From NCBI GenBank assembly GCA_016793635.1, contig JAEUMD010000015.1, positions 101,829 through 165,828 of the forward strand: 64,000 nt of DNA, written 5' to 3'. Both the position numbers and the translations under genes were made by a program. Positions 1-8,105 of the stretch are shown here, piece by piece. Every line of letters starts with the position of its first letter. Position 1 is the first letter of the stretch. This DNA is from Hyphomicrobiaceae bacterium (GTDB lineage: Bacteria > Pseudomonadota > Alphaproteobacteria > Rhizobiales > Hyphomicrobiaceae). Below the pieces are notes generated by a model that saw only the letters and a program-made list of their open reading frames with translations, was not told where the DNA came from and ran no database searches.

Positions 1-1289
1 GCTTCGAGCAATGAGGTTTCGAGTCCCGAGGAGACATCGAGGCGCGCGTCCTGAAGCAGAGACACGAGGTCGTAGGCGAGCGGTCCTTGCATGGCATCCT
101 GAAAATCGATGACGCCAACGCGCTTGATGCCGTTCTCGCCCGGCCGCCAGATCAGGTTCGGCGAATGGTAATCACGCAGCACCCACCCGCGGGGTAGGGC
201 CGAGAGACGCGCGATCAGCTCCGCCCACGCTCCGAGCAGCTCGGCGCGGGCCTCCGCCGGCATGGGCCGGCCGGCCGCGAACGGATAGAGCCAATCGGTG
301 AGCAGCTCGACCTCGATACCCATCGCGCCGGTATCGTAGAGCGGCAACCGCCACTCCCCGCCGCCGCGCACGGGCATCGGCCGGTCGGCGGGCACCGTGC
401 GCAGCCGCACCAGCACGTCGACGGCGGCGCGCCATAGCTCTGCTTGTGAGGCACCGTTGCCCAGCGCCTGACCGAAAACGCCATCGCCGAGGTGCTCGAG
501 CACCAGCAGGCCGGCATCGAGGTCGGCCGCGTAGATCTCCGGCGCGGCGAGGCCTGCTTCACGCAGCGCGTCGGCGATGGCGACGAACGGGCGAACTTCC
601 TCGGCGAGGTGGGCGATGCGGCTGTAGGGAAGGCCATCGCGGATGGCCGGACCGTCGGCCTGTCGCGGCCAGTCCATCAGCACGGCGCGCCCTTTGGCTG
701 GTGCGGTGAGCAGCGCATAGCGGCGCGGCGAGGCGTCGCCCTGGAGGTAGTCGACGCCGGCGCCGTCTCCCGCCCAGCCCGACCGATCGACGAGCGTCGC
801 CGCGAGGTAGAGCCGGCGCGCGCGCTCCGCCATGGCGCCGCTGCCGCTGATCTCGACATCGCGGCGGGCGGCATCGCGGCCGCCATTCGCGGTTTCCGCA
901 TCTGCAAGTCGCAGCGTGAGGCGTGCTGCCGGAAGCCTGCCGCCGCCATTGCCCGGCCACTCGACCAGGGCGACACCGCGCTCCAGCGCATGATCGAGCC
1001 CGAGCTCGTCGAGCTCGGAGGGATCGCCCAGCCGGTAAAGATCGAGGTGCGCGACGGCGAGGCGCGGCGTCTCGTAAGTCTGCACCAGGGTGAACGTCGG
1101 GCTCGGAATCTCCTCTTCGGGATTGCCAGCCAGCTTGCGGATCAGCGCCCGCGCAAACGTCGTCTTGCCGGCACCGAGATCCCCTTCGAGCGCCACGAGG
1201 TCGCCGGGACGGAGCTGGGCCGCGAGCATCTCTGCGAGACGGCCGAGGCCGGATTCGGTGAGCGCGGAGAGGCGGAAAATCTCGGACAT
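1..1289 (-). CDS. TsaE / AmgK-like phosphotransferase fusion (3' end beyond window)
   Basis: One continuous minus-strand frame starts at the ATG at 1287-1289 and runs off the left edge, giving about 429 codons. Residues 1-150 are TsaE, the P-loop ATPase that supports t6A37 formation in tRNA; the Walker A motif GDLGAGKT is visible at about residue 35. The rest is an aminoglycoside-phosphotransferase-type kinase of the AmgK/COG3178 kind: LRDYHSPNLIW is the catalytic loop and VIDFQDA the metal-binding motif. AmgK phosphorylates N-acetylmuramic acid in peptidoglycan recycling, usually with a MurU nucleotidyltransferase encoded next, which would lie to the left of this window. The fusion is common in alphaproteobacteria. 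It is divergent from the cytochrome gene at 1466. The sugar substrate is inferred from the family. Confidence 0.9.
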   Translation of the reverse strand, partial: MSEIFRLSALTESGLGRLAEMLAAQLRPGDLVALEGDLGAGKTTFARALIRKLAGNPEEEIPSPTFTLVQTYETPRLAVAHLDLYRLGDPSELDELGLDHALERGVALVEWPGNGGGRLPAARLTLRLADAETANGGRDAARRDVEISGSGAMAERARRLYLAATLVDRSGWAGDGAGVDYLQGDASPRRYALLTAPAKGRAVLMDWPRQADGPAIRDGLPYSRIAHLAEEVRPFVAIADALREAGLAAPEIYAADLDAGLLVLEHLGDGVFGQALGNGASQAELWRAAVDVLVRLRTVPADRPMPVRGGGEWRLPLYDTGAMGIEVELLTDWLYPFAAGRPMPAEARAELLGAWAELIARLSALPRGWVLRDYHSPNLIWRPGENGIKRVGVIDFQDAMQGPLAYDLVSLLQDARLDVSSGLETSLLE

Positions 1290-1465
1290 CCTCGATCCCG
1301 GTGGGAATGCACCCGGCGGTGCGGCGGCCGGACGATTGCCTGGAAAGCGAACTTGCGCAATACCCTGCGGCGGTACGGGGCGGCGGTACGGGCGGGCGGC
1401 CTGAGCCGCTACCGTCGAGCCCGAGCGAAGCCTTCAGTCCTCCGCAGCATTTGGAGACGCACGCC

Positions 1466-2017
1466 ATGAAGTATGCGACGCCATGCCTCGCCTCCATTGC
1501 TGCCGTCTTGTGCGCAGCCGCCGCGTTTGCCGGGCAAGAGGGCACAAGGCCCGCTCCGGGCGAGATGCCTCATTCGCCTGCGGGGCACGCGATGCCGATG
1601 CCCGGCGCGGGAGATATGCCTGCTGCGGGAGCGGGCGCCCCCACGCCGCAGCCTTCTGACGAGCGTCAGGAAATCCGCATCTCGGCCGGGGAACGCGATT
1701 TCGTCCTGAACGAGATGAGGAATTTTCTCCTGAACGTGCAGGGCGTCGTCGCAGCACTGGCCGATGACAAGCCGGCCGAGGTGGCCAAGCAAGCTCGCGC
1801 CTCCGGCATGGGCCATCGGGGCCACGTTCCGCGCTCGCTGATGATGAAACTGCCCCAAGAGTGGCGGATGCTCGGCATGGATACCCATGGCCGCTTCGAT
1901 GCCCTGGCGCTGGAGGCGGAGGGGCTCGCAGACCGTAAGCAGATGACGGCGCAGCTCGCGGCGATCCTCGCCAACTGCAACGGCTGCCACGCCGCTTACC
2001 GCCTCGTCTCCGAATAA
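1466..2017 (+). CDS. Periplasmic cytochrome c556-like protein
   Basis: The 183-residue product begins with a Sec signal peptide (MKYATPCLASIAAVLCAAAAFAG), followed by a Met/Pro/Gly-rich linker (about residues 25-65) and a helical domain. The only heme motif, CNGCH, lies about 14 residues from the C-terminus (ANCNGCHAAYRLVSE). A C-terminal CxxCH after a helical bundle is the layout of cytochrome c'/c556 proteins, which carry one covalently bound heme c in the periplasm as electron carriers or small-ligand binders. The ATG at 1466 is chosen because it gives the signal peptide; the frame stays open further upstream but codes nothing recognisable. The next gene begins 33 bases downstream, so the two are probably co-transcribed. 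The redox partner is unknown. Confidence 0.8.
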   Translation: MKYATPCLASIAAVLCAAAAFAGQEGTRPAPGEMPHSPAGHAMPMPGAGDMPAAGAGAPTPQPSDERQEIRISAGERDFVLNEMRNFLLNVQGVVAALADDKPAEVAKQARASGMGHRGHVPRSLMMKLPQEWRMLGMDTHGRFDALALEAEGLADRKQMTAQLAAILANCNGCHAAYRLVSE

Positions 2018-2050
2018 CGCTGTCTCTTGGCGAGCGAGGCAGACCGCGCC

Positions 2051-2587
2051 ATGCTGAATTTTTCCGTTCCCGTGATGCTGGCCATCGGCCTGTCTCTGGC
2101 CATGGCCGCCATGGCGTTCTGGACGTGGTTTTATCACGACAGCAAGCATCGCGATCTCGACGACTGGATCGACTACGGCTTCAGCCGCGAAACCTTGCGG
2201 CATGTGCTCATCTACTACCGGTCGATGGGCATCTCCATGCTGATATTCTACGTCCTGTTCGTGGGAAGCTGCCTGACGCTGCAGGCCGACGGCCTCGACA
2301 TCTTCGTCGACCAGGGCAAGAGCCCGATACACGCAGGGCCGTTGAGCACCGCCTTCTTCGCCCTCGATCTGGTGCTGCGTGGCGGCTTCTTCGACATCAT
2401 GGAGCACTTCGAGCTCTCCGTGACAGTGGTCGCCATGAACCGCGCTCTGCGCTGGTTCGTCTGGTACTGCTTCGTCTTCCGCATCTATTACGGCCTGACG
2501 CTGATCCGCATCGTCGTCTCGTTCGCCTGGATCTGGGCCAAGGTCTATGCCGTAAAACGCAAGCAGGACGCGAATCTGGACCGTTGA
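2051..2587 (+). CDS. Conserved multi-pass inner-membrane protein, unknown function
   Basis: The 178-residue product has about four hydrophobic segments: residues 5-27 (VPVMLAIGLSLAMAAMAFW), about 60-80 (ISMLIFYVLFVGSCL), about 100-118 and about 140-168 (WYCFVFRIYYGLTLIRIVV). It also has a basic C-terminus and a conserved-looking loop, YHDSKHRDLDDWIDYGF. No catalytic motif is recognised. A TTG at 2027 would add eight residues; the ATG at 2051 is preferred because a GAGG sequence sits 11 bases upstream. It follows the cytochrome c556-like gene closely, which suggests a membrane partner or anchor for that protein, but this rests on position only. Confidence 0.65.
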   Translation: MLNFSVPVMLAIGLSLAMAAMAFWTWFYHDSKHRDLDDWIDYGFSRETLRHVLIYYRSMGISMLIFYVLFVGSCLTLQADGLDIFVDQGKSPIHAGPLSTAFFALDLVLRGGFFDIMEHFELSVTVVAMNRALRWFVWYCFVFRIYYGLTLIRIVVSFAWIWAKVYAVKRKQDANLDR

Positions 2588-2847
2588 CGCAGCTGGCATC
2601 GCCACATCTGCCTCCAAGCCTCCTGCCGCCCACCGTGTCACTGGCGCTCGCTGCGTTGCATGGACACACCTAGGCTATTCGCGCCTCGCCAAGTCACATG
2701 CCGATGGGGTTTGCTGCGCCCTCGCTCAGGCGTTAAGAACGCACCCGAACACCGCCCTGCCCGTACCTGTTGCGGCCCGGCCGGAAACAGGCCCAGCATT
2801 CCGAACGGGGCCGCGCGCCGCCCTCTAAACGAAAAGAACGCCGACCG
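2588..2847. other. Intergenic region before pheT
   Basis: These 260 bases separate the membrane protein gene from pheT. Short frames here are shadows with no recognisable product. No clear terminator, leader peptide with a Phe run, or T-box-like structure was seen. pheS, which usually precedes pheT, is not here. Confidence 0.5.
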
Positions 2848-5304
2848 ATGAAATTCACGCTCTCCTGGCTCAAGGATCACCTAGAAACGTCGGCTTCCCT
2901 CGACGAGATCGCCACCCGCCTGTCGGCCATCGGGCTCGAGGTCGAGAGTGTCACCGATCCCGCCGCGGAGCTTGCCGCGTTCACGATCGCTCGCGTCCTG
3001 GAAGCGAAGCAGCATCCCAATGCAGACCGGCTGCGCGTGTTGCAGGTCGAGATCGAGCCCGGCAAGCCGCCGATGGAGGTCGTCTGCGGCGCGCCGAACG
3101 CGCGGGCCGGCATGCTCGCTGTGTTCGCGCCTCTCGGCACTTACATCCCTGGCTCCGGCATCACGCTCGAGAAGAAGCCCGTCCGCGGTGTCGTCTCCAA
3201 CGGCATGATGTGCTCTGCGGCAGAGCTCCAGCTCTCGACCGAAAGCGAAGGCATCATCGAAGTCGAGGACGTGCACGCCGACAAGGTCGGCACGCGTTAC
3301 GTCGCGGCGATCGGCCTCGACGATCCCGTCATCGAGGTGAAGCTGACACCGAACCGCCCCGACTGCACCGGCGTGCGCGGCATCGCCCGCGATCTCGCGG
3401 CGGCAGGGCTCGGCACGCTCAAGGCCTGGCAAGACATCGCCGCCGTCGAGGGCGACAAGGCGAGCCCGGTCGAGGTCATCGTCGACGCCTCGGCGCGCGA
3501 CACCGGCGCCTGCCCCGTGTTCGCCGGACGTTACGTCTCGGGCGTATCGAACGGCCCCTCGCCCGACTGGATCCAGCAACGCTTGAAGGCCATCGGCCAG
3601 CGCCCGATCAACGCGCTCGTCGATGTCACCAACTACATCAGCAACGATCTCGGCCGCCCGCTCCACGTCTACGACGCCGACAAGCTCACCGGCGCCGTTC
3701 GCGCACGCCTCGGCAACGCCGGCGAGAGCTTCATGGGCCTCGATGGCAAGGACTACGCGGTCGATGAGACCATGTGCGTGATCGCCGACGACAACGGTCC
3801 CCTCGGTCTCGGCGGCATCATGGGCGGCGAAGCCTCCGGCGCCACCGAGGCGACGCGCAACGTGCTGATCGAGAGCGCGTGGTTCGATCCCGTCCGCACC
3901 GCCATCACCGGCCGTAAGACCGGCCTCGTCACCGACGCCCGCTACCGCTTCGAGCGCGGCGTCGATCCCCAATCCGTAATGCCCGGTCTGGACCTCGCGA
4001 CCGACATGATCCTGTCGATCTGCGGCGGCACGCCATCGCGCGCCACACTCGCCGGAGCGGTTCCCGACACCAGCCGCACGATCACCTTCGATCCCGCGCG
4101 CGTCGCTGAGATGACCGGCTGCGACATCCCGGAAGCCGAGGTGCGGCGGACGCTCTCCGCGCTCGGGTTCCAGCTTTCCGCCCCCGCCAAGGGCAAGTCC
4201 AAAGACAAGGCCGCGCCGATCACCGTCGGTGTACCGAGCTGGCGGCCCGACGTTCACGGCTCGGCCGATCTCGTCGAGGAGGTGATCCGCATCGCCGGTC
4301 TCGACACGATCCCCTCGACGCCGCTGCCGCGCCTCTCGGGCGTCGCGCGGCCGGTGCTGACGGAGCGCCAGCGCCGCGTGCGCCGTGCCCGACGCGCCCT
4401 CGCCGCGCGCGGCCTGGTCGAAGCCATCACGTGGTCGTTTATCCCGAAATCCGAGGCGGAGATGCTCGGCGGCGGTGCAGCGGCGCTCGATCTGTCGAAT
4501 CCGATCTCGGTCGATATGTCGTCGATGCGACCGAGCCTGCTCGCCGGCCTGCTGACCGCTGCAAAGCGTAACCGCAACCGCGGCATCGACGACGTCGCGT
4601 TGTTCGAGGTAGGTCAGGCTTATCGCGGCGCCGCGCCCGCGGATCAATACACCTCGGCCGCCGGCGTTCGCACCGGCAGCGCCGCGCTGACTGGCGCGGG
4701 CCGCCACTGGTCGGCGAAGGAGGCGGCGGTCGGTGTGTTCGACGCCAAAGCCGACGCCATCGCCGTGCTCGGGGCACTCGGCTTCGACGCCTCGAAAGCG
4801 CAGGTCACGCGCGATGCCGCGCCGACCTATCACCCGGGCCGCTCCGGCACGCTGAAGCTCGGGCCGAAGGTCGTGCTGGCACAGTTCGGCGAAATCCACC
4901 CTCGCATCACCGCAGCGCTCGGCCTCGACGGTCCGGTCGTCGCGTTCGAGGTGTTCCTGGAGGCCCTTCCGCCGGAGAAGCGCAAGGGGCGCGCCAAGCC
5001 GCAGCTCGCAGAGAGCAACCTGATGGCGCTGACGCGCGACTTTGCCTTCGTCCTCGACGCCAAGGTTCCCGCAGGCGACGTGGTGCGCGCCGCGCTCGGC
5101 GCCGACAAGGCGCTGATCCGCTCGATCAACGTTTTCGACGTGTTCGAGGGCGGCAAGCTCGCCGAGGAGGGCCGTAAGTCGCTGGCCATCGAGGTGACCC
5201 TTCAGCCGGGCGAGCAGGCCCTGACCGACAAGGAAATCGACGCCGTCTCGCAGAAGGTGATTGCGGCCGTCGCCAAGGCGACGGGCGGCGAAATCCGGAG
5301 CTGA
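2848..5304 (+). CDS. pheT: Phenylalanine--tRNA ligase beta subunit
   Basis: PheT is the beta subunit of the alpha2-beta2 phenylalanyl-tRNA synthetase; it binds and edits tRNA-Phe while PheS carries the active site. The 818-residue length is normal. Domains in order: N-terminal MKFTLSWLKDHL, the OB-fold tRNA-binding domain (about 40-150), B3/B4 editing domain (about 215-390, with RPINALVDVTNYI), B5 (about 405-490), the catalytic-like core (about 500-690) and the C-terminal ferredoxin-fold anticodon-binding domain (about 725-818). The ATG at 2848 gives the canonical N-terminus; an in-frame upstream extension to 2770 is not conserved-looking. The gene is odd in lacking pheS immediately upstream. 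Confidence 0.97.
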   Translation: MKFTLSWLKDHLETSASLDEIATRLSAIGLEVESVTDPAAELAAFTIARVLEAKQHPNADRLRVLQVEIEPGKPPMEVVCGAPNARAGMLAVFAPLGTYIPGSGITLEKKPVRGVVSNGMMCSAAELQLSTESEGIIEVEDVHADKVGTRYVAAIGLDDPVIEVKLTPNRPDCTGVRGIARDLAAAGLGTLKAWQDIAAVEGDKASPVEVIVDASARDTGACPVFAGRYVSGVSNGPSPDWIQQRLKAIGQRPINALVDVTNYISNDLGRPLHVYDADKLTGAVRARLGNAGESFMGLDGKDYAVDETMCVIADDNGPLGLGGIMGGEASGATEATRNVLIESAWFDPVRTAITGRKTGLVTDARYRFERGVDPQSVMPGLDLATDMILSICGGTPSRATLAGAVPDTSRTITFDPARVAEMTGCDIPEAEVRRTLSALGFQLSAPAKGKSKDKAAPITVGVPSWRPDVHGSADLVEEVIRIAGLDTIPSTPLPRLSGVARPVLTERQRRVRRARRALAARGLVEAITWSFIPKSEAEMLGGGAAALDLSNPISVDMSSMRPSLLAGLLTAAKRNRNRGIDDVALFEVGQAYRGAAPADQYTSAAGVRTGSAALTGAGRHWSAKEAAVGVFDAKADAIAVLGALGFDASKAQVTRDAAPTYHPGRSGTLKLGPKVVLAQFGEIHPRITAALGLDGPVVAFEVFLEALPPEKRKGRAKPQLAESNLMALTRDFAFVLDAKVPAGDVVRAALGADKALIRSINVFDVFEGGKLAEEGRKSLAIEVTLQPGEQALTDKEIDAVSQKVIAAVAKATGGEIRS

Positions 5305-5358
5305 CGGAACGCCCGTTGCGGCGACGCCGGCGGCGGTTCAACTTGCATGATCAACGAG

Positions 5359-5381
5359 GGCGGTACCGGCGCGGTGCCGCC
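5359..5381 (+). terminator. Hairpin downstream of pheT
   Basis: A 9-bp stem (5359-5367 with 5373-5381, one G-U pair) closes a 5-base loop, 54 bases after the pheT stop. No long T run follows, so this is a likely but not certain terminator. The rest of the 309-base gap up to 5613 shows no gene. Confidence 0.5.
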
Positions 5382-5613
5382 TTCGGCGTTTCGACGGACG
5401 GCGAGCATTGATCGAGGCGGAAACGAACGCGCCCCGCCCGGCGAACTGCCCACGCCCGAACGCGAACGCGCCGAACAAACGGCATCGTCCTGCAAGAATG
5501 GAGGAGAGCCGCGACCTCACCGAAAGTGTTATTGACGGACAAGCGTGGAAGCGAGGGCCGCGTCCGATGCTCCGCGCATCGTCAACAAGATCAGAGCCAC
5601 GAAAGGTGAGCCG

Positions 5614-6978
5614 ATGCCGAAACCGAACAGCCATCCCGCGGATCCCGCGCTCCCCGCAACCGACAAGCCGGGCCTGCACCAGATCGTGATCGTCGGCGGC
5701 GGCGCCGGCGGCCTCGAGCTCGCGACACGTCTCGGCGACAAACTCGGACGGCGCGGCAAGGCCGGCATCACGCTGATCGACAAGGCGCGCACCCACATAT
5801 GGAAGCCGTTGCTGCATGAAATCGCCGCCGGCAGCATGGACGTCGGCCGCCACGAGCTCGACTATCTGGCGCAGGCCCACTGGCACGGCTTCCGCTATCG
5901 CTATGGCGAACTCGTCGGCATCGATCGCGACCAGAAGCTCGTGCACCTCGCCGCGACGTTCGACGAGGATGGCCGCGAGATCACGCCGAAACGCTCATTC
6001 CCCTACGACACGCTGGTGCTCGCACTCGGCTCGATCTCCAACGATTTCGGCACGCCGGGCGTGAAAGAGCACGCCATCATGCTCGACACGCCTGAGGCCG
6101 CAGAGCGCTTCAACCGCCGGCTGGTCAACTCGTTCATTCACGCACACGCGCAGCCAGGACCCATCCGGGATGGCCAGCTCCACGTCACCATCATCGGCGC
6201 CGGGGCCACCGGCACCGAGCTTTCCGCCGAGCTGCACCGTACCGCGCGCGGCGTCGTCGCCTACGGTCTCGACCGCATCGACCCGGAGAAGGACATCAAG
6301 ATCACGCTGATCGAGGCGGCGCCGCGCATCGTGCCGGCGCTGCCCGAGCGTCTTTCGCAAGCGACCGCGAAAATCCTCACCGATCTCGGCGTAGACTTGC
6401 GCACCGGCGCGCGCGTCACGGAGGTGACGGCTGAAGGCGTGAAGCTCGCGACGGGCGACTTCATCGCGTCCGAACTGGTCGTCTGGGCTGCTGGCGTCAA
6501 GGCACCCGATGTGCTCGCCGGTCTCGGCGGCCTGGAGACCAGCCGCGCCAACCAGATCGTCGTGCGCGATACGCTGCAATCGACCCGCGACGATGCCATC
6601 TTCGCGCTCGGTGATTGCGCCTACCTGGTGCCGCCCGGCGAGACGGCGCCGATCCCGCCGCGTGCGCAAGCAGCACACCAGATGGCGTCCCACCTCCTCG
6701 CCAACATCCCGCGCCGTATTCGCGGCGAGCCGCTGAAGCCGTTCCAATACCGCGACTTCGGCTCGCTCGTATCACTCGGCCACTACTCGACGGTCGGCAG
6801 CCTCATGGGCTTCGTCTCCGGGCGCAGCATGATGATCGAAGGCATGTTCGCCAAGCTCATGTATCGCTCGCTCTACAAGATGCACGAGGTTGCGCTGCAC
6901 GGCTTCCTGAAGGTCGGCCTCGATACGTTGTCGCGCATGCTGACGCGCCGCACGGAGCCGCACGTCAAGTTGCACTGA
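5614..6978 (+). CDS. ndh: Type II NADH:quinone oxidoreductase (FAD-dependent)
   Basis: The 454-residue product is a two-dinucleotide-binding-domain flavoprotein of the NDH-2 family, a single-subunit, non-proton-pumping NADH dehydrogenase on the inner face of the membrane. The FAD-binding Rossmann motif IVGGGAGGLELA is near residue 27 and the NADH-binding motif IIGAGATGTELSAEL near 195. The second FAD motif is IFALGDCA, followed by the quinone-site motif AQAAHQMA. The C-terminal GFVSGRSMMIEGMFAKLMYRSLYKMHE is the amphipathic membrane-attachment part. The ATG at 5614 follows AAGGTGAG directly; a GTG at 5545 is in frame but less likely. It stands alone, convergent with the AEC transporter gene. 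Confidence 0.9.
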   Translation: MPKPNSHPADPALPATDKPGLHQIVIVGGGAGGLELATRLGDKLGRRGKAGITLIDKARTHIWKPLLHEIAAGSMDVGRHELDYLAQAHWHGFRYRYGELVGIDRDQKLVHLAATFDEDGREITPKRSFPYDTLVLALGSISNDFGTPGVKEHAIMLDTPEAAERFNRRLVNSFIHAHAQPGPIRDGQLHVTIIGAGATGTELSAELHRTARGVVAYGLDRIDPEKDIKITLIEAAPRIVPALPERLSQATAKILTDLGVDLRTGARVTEVTAEGVKLATGDFIASELVVWAAGVKAPDVLAGLGGLETSRANQIVVRDTLQSTRDDAIFALGDCAYLVPPGETAPIPPRAQAAHQMASHLLANIPRRIRGEPLKPFQYRDFGSLVSLGHYSTVGSLMGFVSGRSMMIEGMFAKLMYRSLYKMHEVALHGFLKVGLDTLSRMLTRRTEPHVKLH

Positions 6979-7017
6979 TTGCGCCCCGCCCTCCTATTTG
7001 ATGATGCGATCGGTAGT

Positions 7018-7042
7018 GGTGGACGCGGTCCGCGCGTCCACC
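7018..7042. terminator. Bidirectional terminator between convergent ndh and AEC genes
   Basis: A perfect 9-bp stem (7018-7026 with 7034-7042) and 7-base loop ends at the stop codon of the minus-strand transporter gene and lies 40 bases past the ndh stop. Position between convergent genes supports a shared terminator, although neither side has a strong T tract. Confidence 0.6.
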
Positions 7043-7978
7043 TCATCCGAAGCTTGCACGGGCGATCTCGACGGCGATCGGGATCGTCGCGAAGCTCATC
7101 AAGGTCTGTAACGTCACGATCGTCGCGGCCAGCGGCGCGTCGCCGCCCATCTGGCGCGCCAGCGCGTAGGATGACGTCGCGGTCGCGCACGAGCCATAGA
7201 TCAGCGCCACGCCGGCCGGCACCGCGCCCAAGCCCTGCCACATCGACAAAAGGTAGATCGCGAGCGGAAATACCGCCATCTTACCGACAGTGGCGACAGC
7301 GATAGGGGCGAGCTTGTCGCCGACCCCGTCGAGCCTGATGCCCGCACCGATCGACAGCAGCACCAGCGGCAGCGCCGCCCTGCCGAGCAAGTCGGTCATG
7401 TCGTGCAGCACGCCGATCTTGCCGAGGCCGAGAGCGTTGACGACGAGGCCGGTGCCGACGGCGATCAACAGCGGATTGCGCACGATGTCGCGGACAATCG
7501 CGCGGCCGAGGCTCGGCTGAGTCGACTGCGACTGATGCAACAACACGATGGCGACGACGACGGCGACATTGGTGACAGGAATGAGGATCGACGACGCGAG
7601 ATAGGCGCTGGCCTGTCCGATGGGGCCAAACAGGCGCTCGGTCACCGCCAGGGCGATGAACGTGTTGTGGCGCGAGGCACCCTGAACCACTGAGCTCGCA
7701 ACCGGACCGGCAAATCCTGCCAATCGCGACGCGACGACGGCGAACACGAATGCAGCCACGAAACCACCGACGATCACGGCCGCATAGGGACCGATGAACT
7801 CGGAGGAAAGCTGCATCGTCGAGATCTTGCTGTAGAGCAGCGAGGGAAGCAGTACCCAATAGGCGAGGCGATCGGCGCCCGCCCAGAATTCCGGCTGCTC
7901 GACGACCGTCCTGCGGATAGCATGGCCGAGGACGATCAGTGCGAACACCGGCGCGATGGCCGCGATGATGGAAAGCAT
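7043..7978 (-). CDS. AEC family (auxin efflux carrier) transporter
   Basis: The 311-residue protein is almost wholly hydrophobic, with about ten predicted membrane segments. It begins MLSIIAAIAPVFALIVLGH, the typical AEC start, and contains the family-type stretches FWAGADRLAYWVLLPSLL and GASRHNTFIALAV. AEC proteins are secondary carriers that export or import small organic anions such as malate or malonate; the substrate cannot be told from sequence here. Length and topology are complete. It is convergent with ndh and is followed on the same strand, after 127 bases containing a hairpin, by nothing obviously related. Confidence 0.85.
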   Translation of the reverse strand: MLSIIAAIAPVFALIVLGHAIRRTVVEQPEFWAGADRLAYWVLLPSLLYSKISTMQLSSEFIGPYAAVIVGGFVAAFVFAVVASRLAGFAGPVASSVVQGASRHNTFIALAVTERLFGPIGQASAYLASSILIPVTNVAVVVAIVLLHQSQSTQPSLGRAIVRDIVRNPLLIAVGTGLVVNALGLGKIGVLHDMTDLLGRAALPLVLLSIGAGIRLDGVGDKLAPIAVATVGKMAVFPLAIYLLSMWQGLGAVPAGVALIYGSCATATSSYALARQMGGDAPLAATIVTLQTLMSFATIPIAVEIARASFG

Positions 7979-8063
7979 CGGGCGCCTCGTCGGTCAGGGC
8001 ATCGCCAGATCGATAGGGGCCGCATGCCATTCAAGGCGTGCGGCCCCCGCAGCTATATCCCAC

Positions 8064-8088
8064 GACGGGGCGCGTAGACTGCCCCGTC
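8064..8088 (-). terminator. Hairpin downstream of the lytic transglycosylase
   Basis: An 8-bp stem (8064-8071 with 8081-8088) and a 9-base loop lie 18 bases beyond the minus-strand stop of the transglycosylase gene. It is a plausible intrinsic terminator without a strong T tract. Confidence 0.5.
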
Positions 8089-8105
8089 TCGGAGATGGAG
8101 GTGCT

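Noticed and set aside
2881..4899. 672-codon minus-strand open frame
   Set aside because: It lies entirely opposite pheT, whose domains are all intact; the protein is Arg/Ala/Gly-biased noise.
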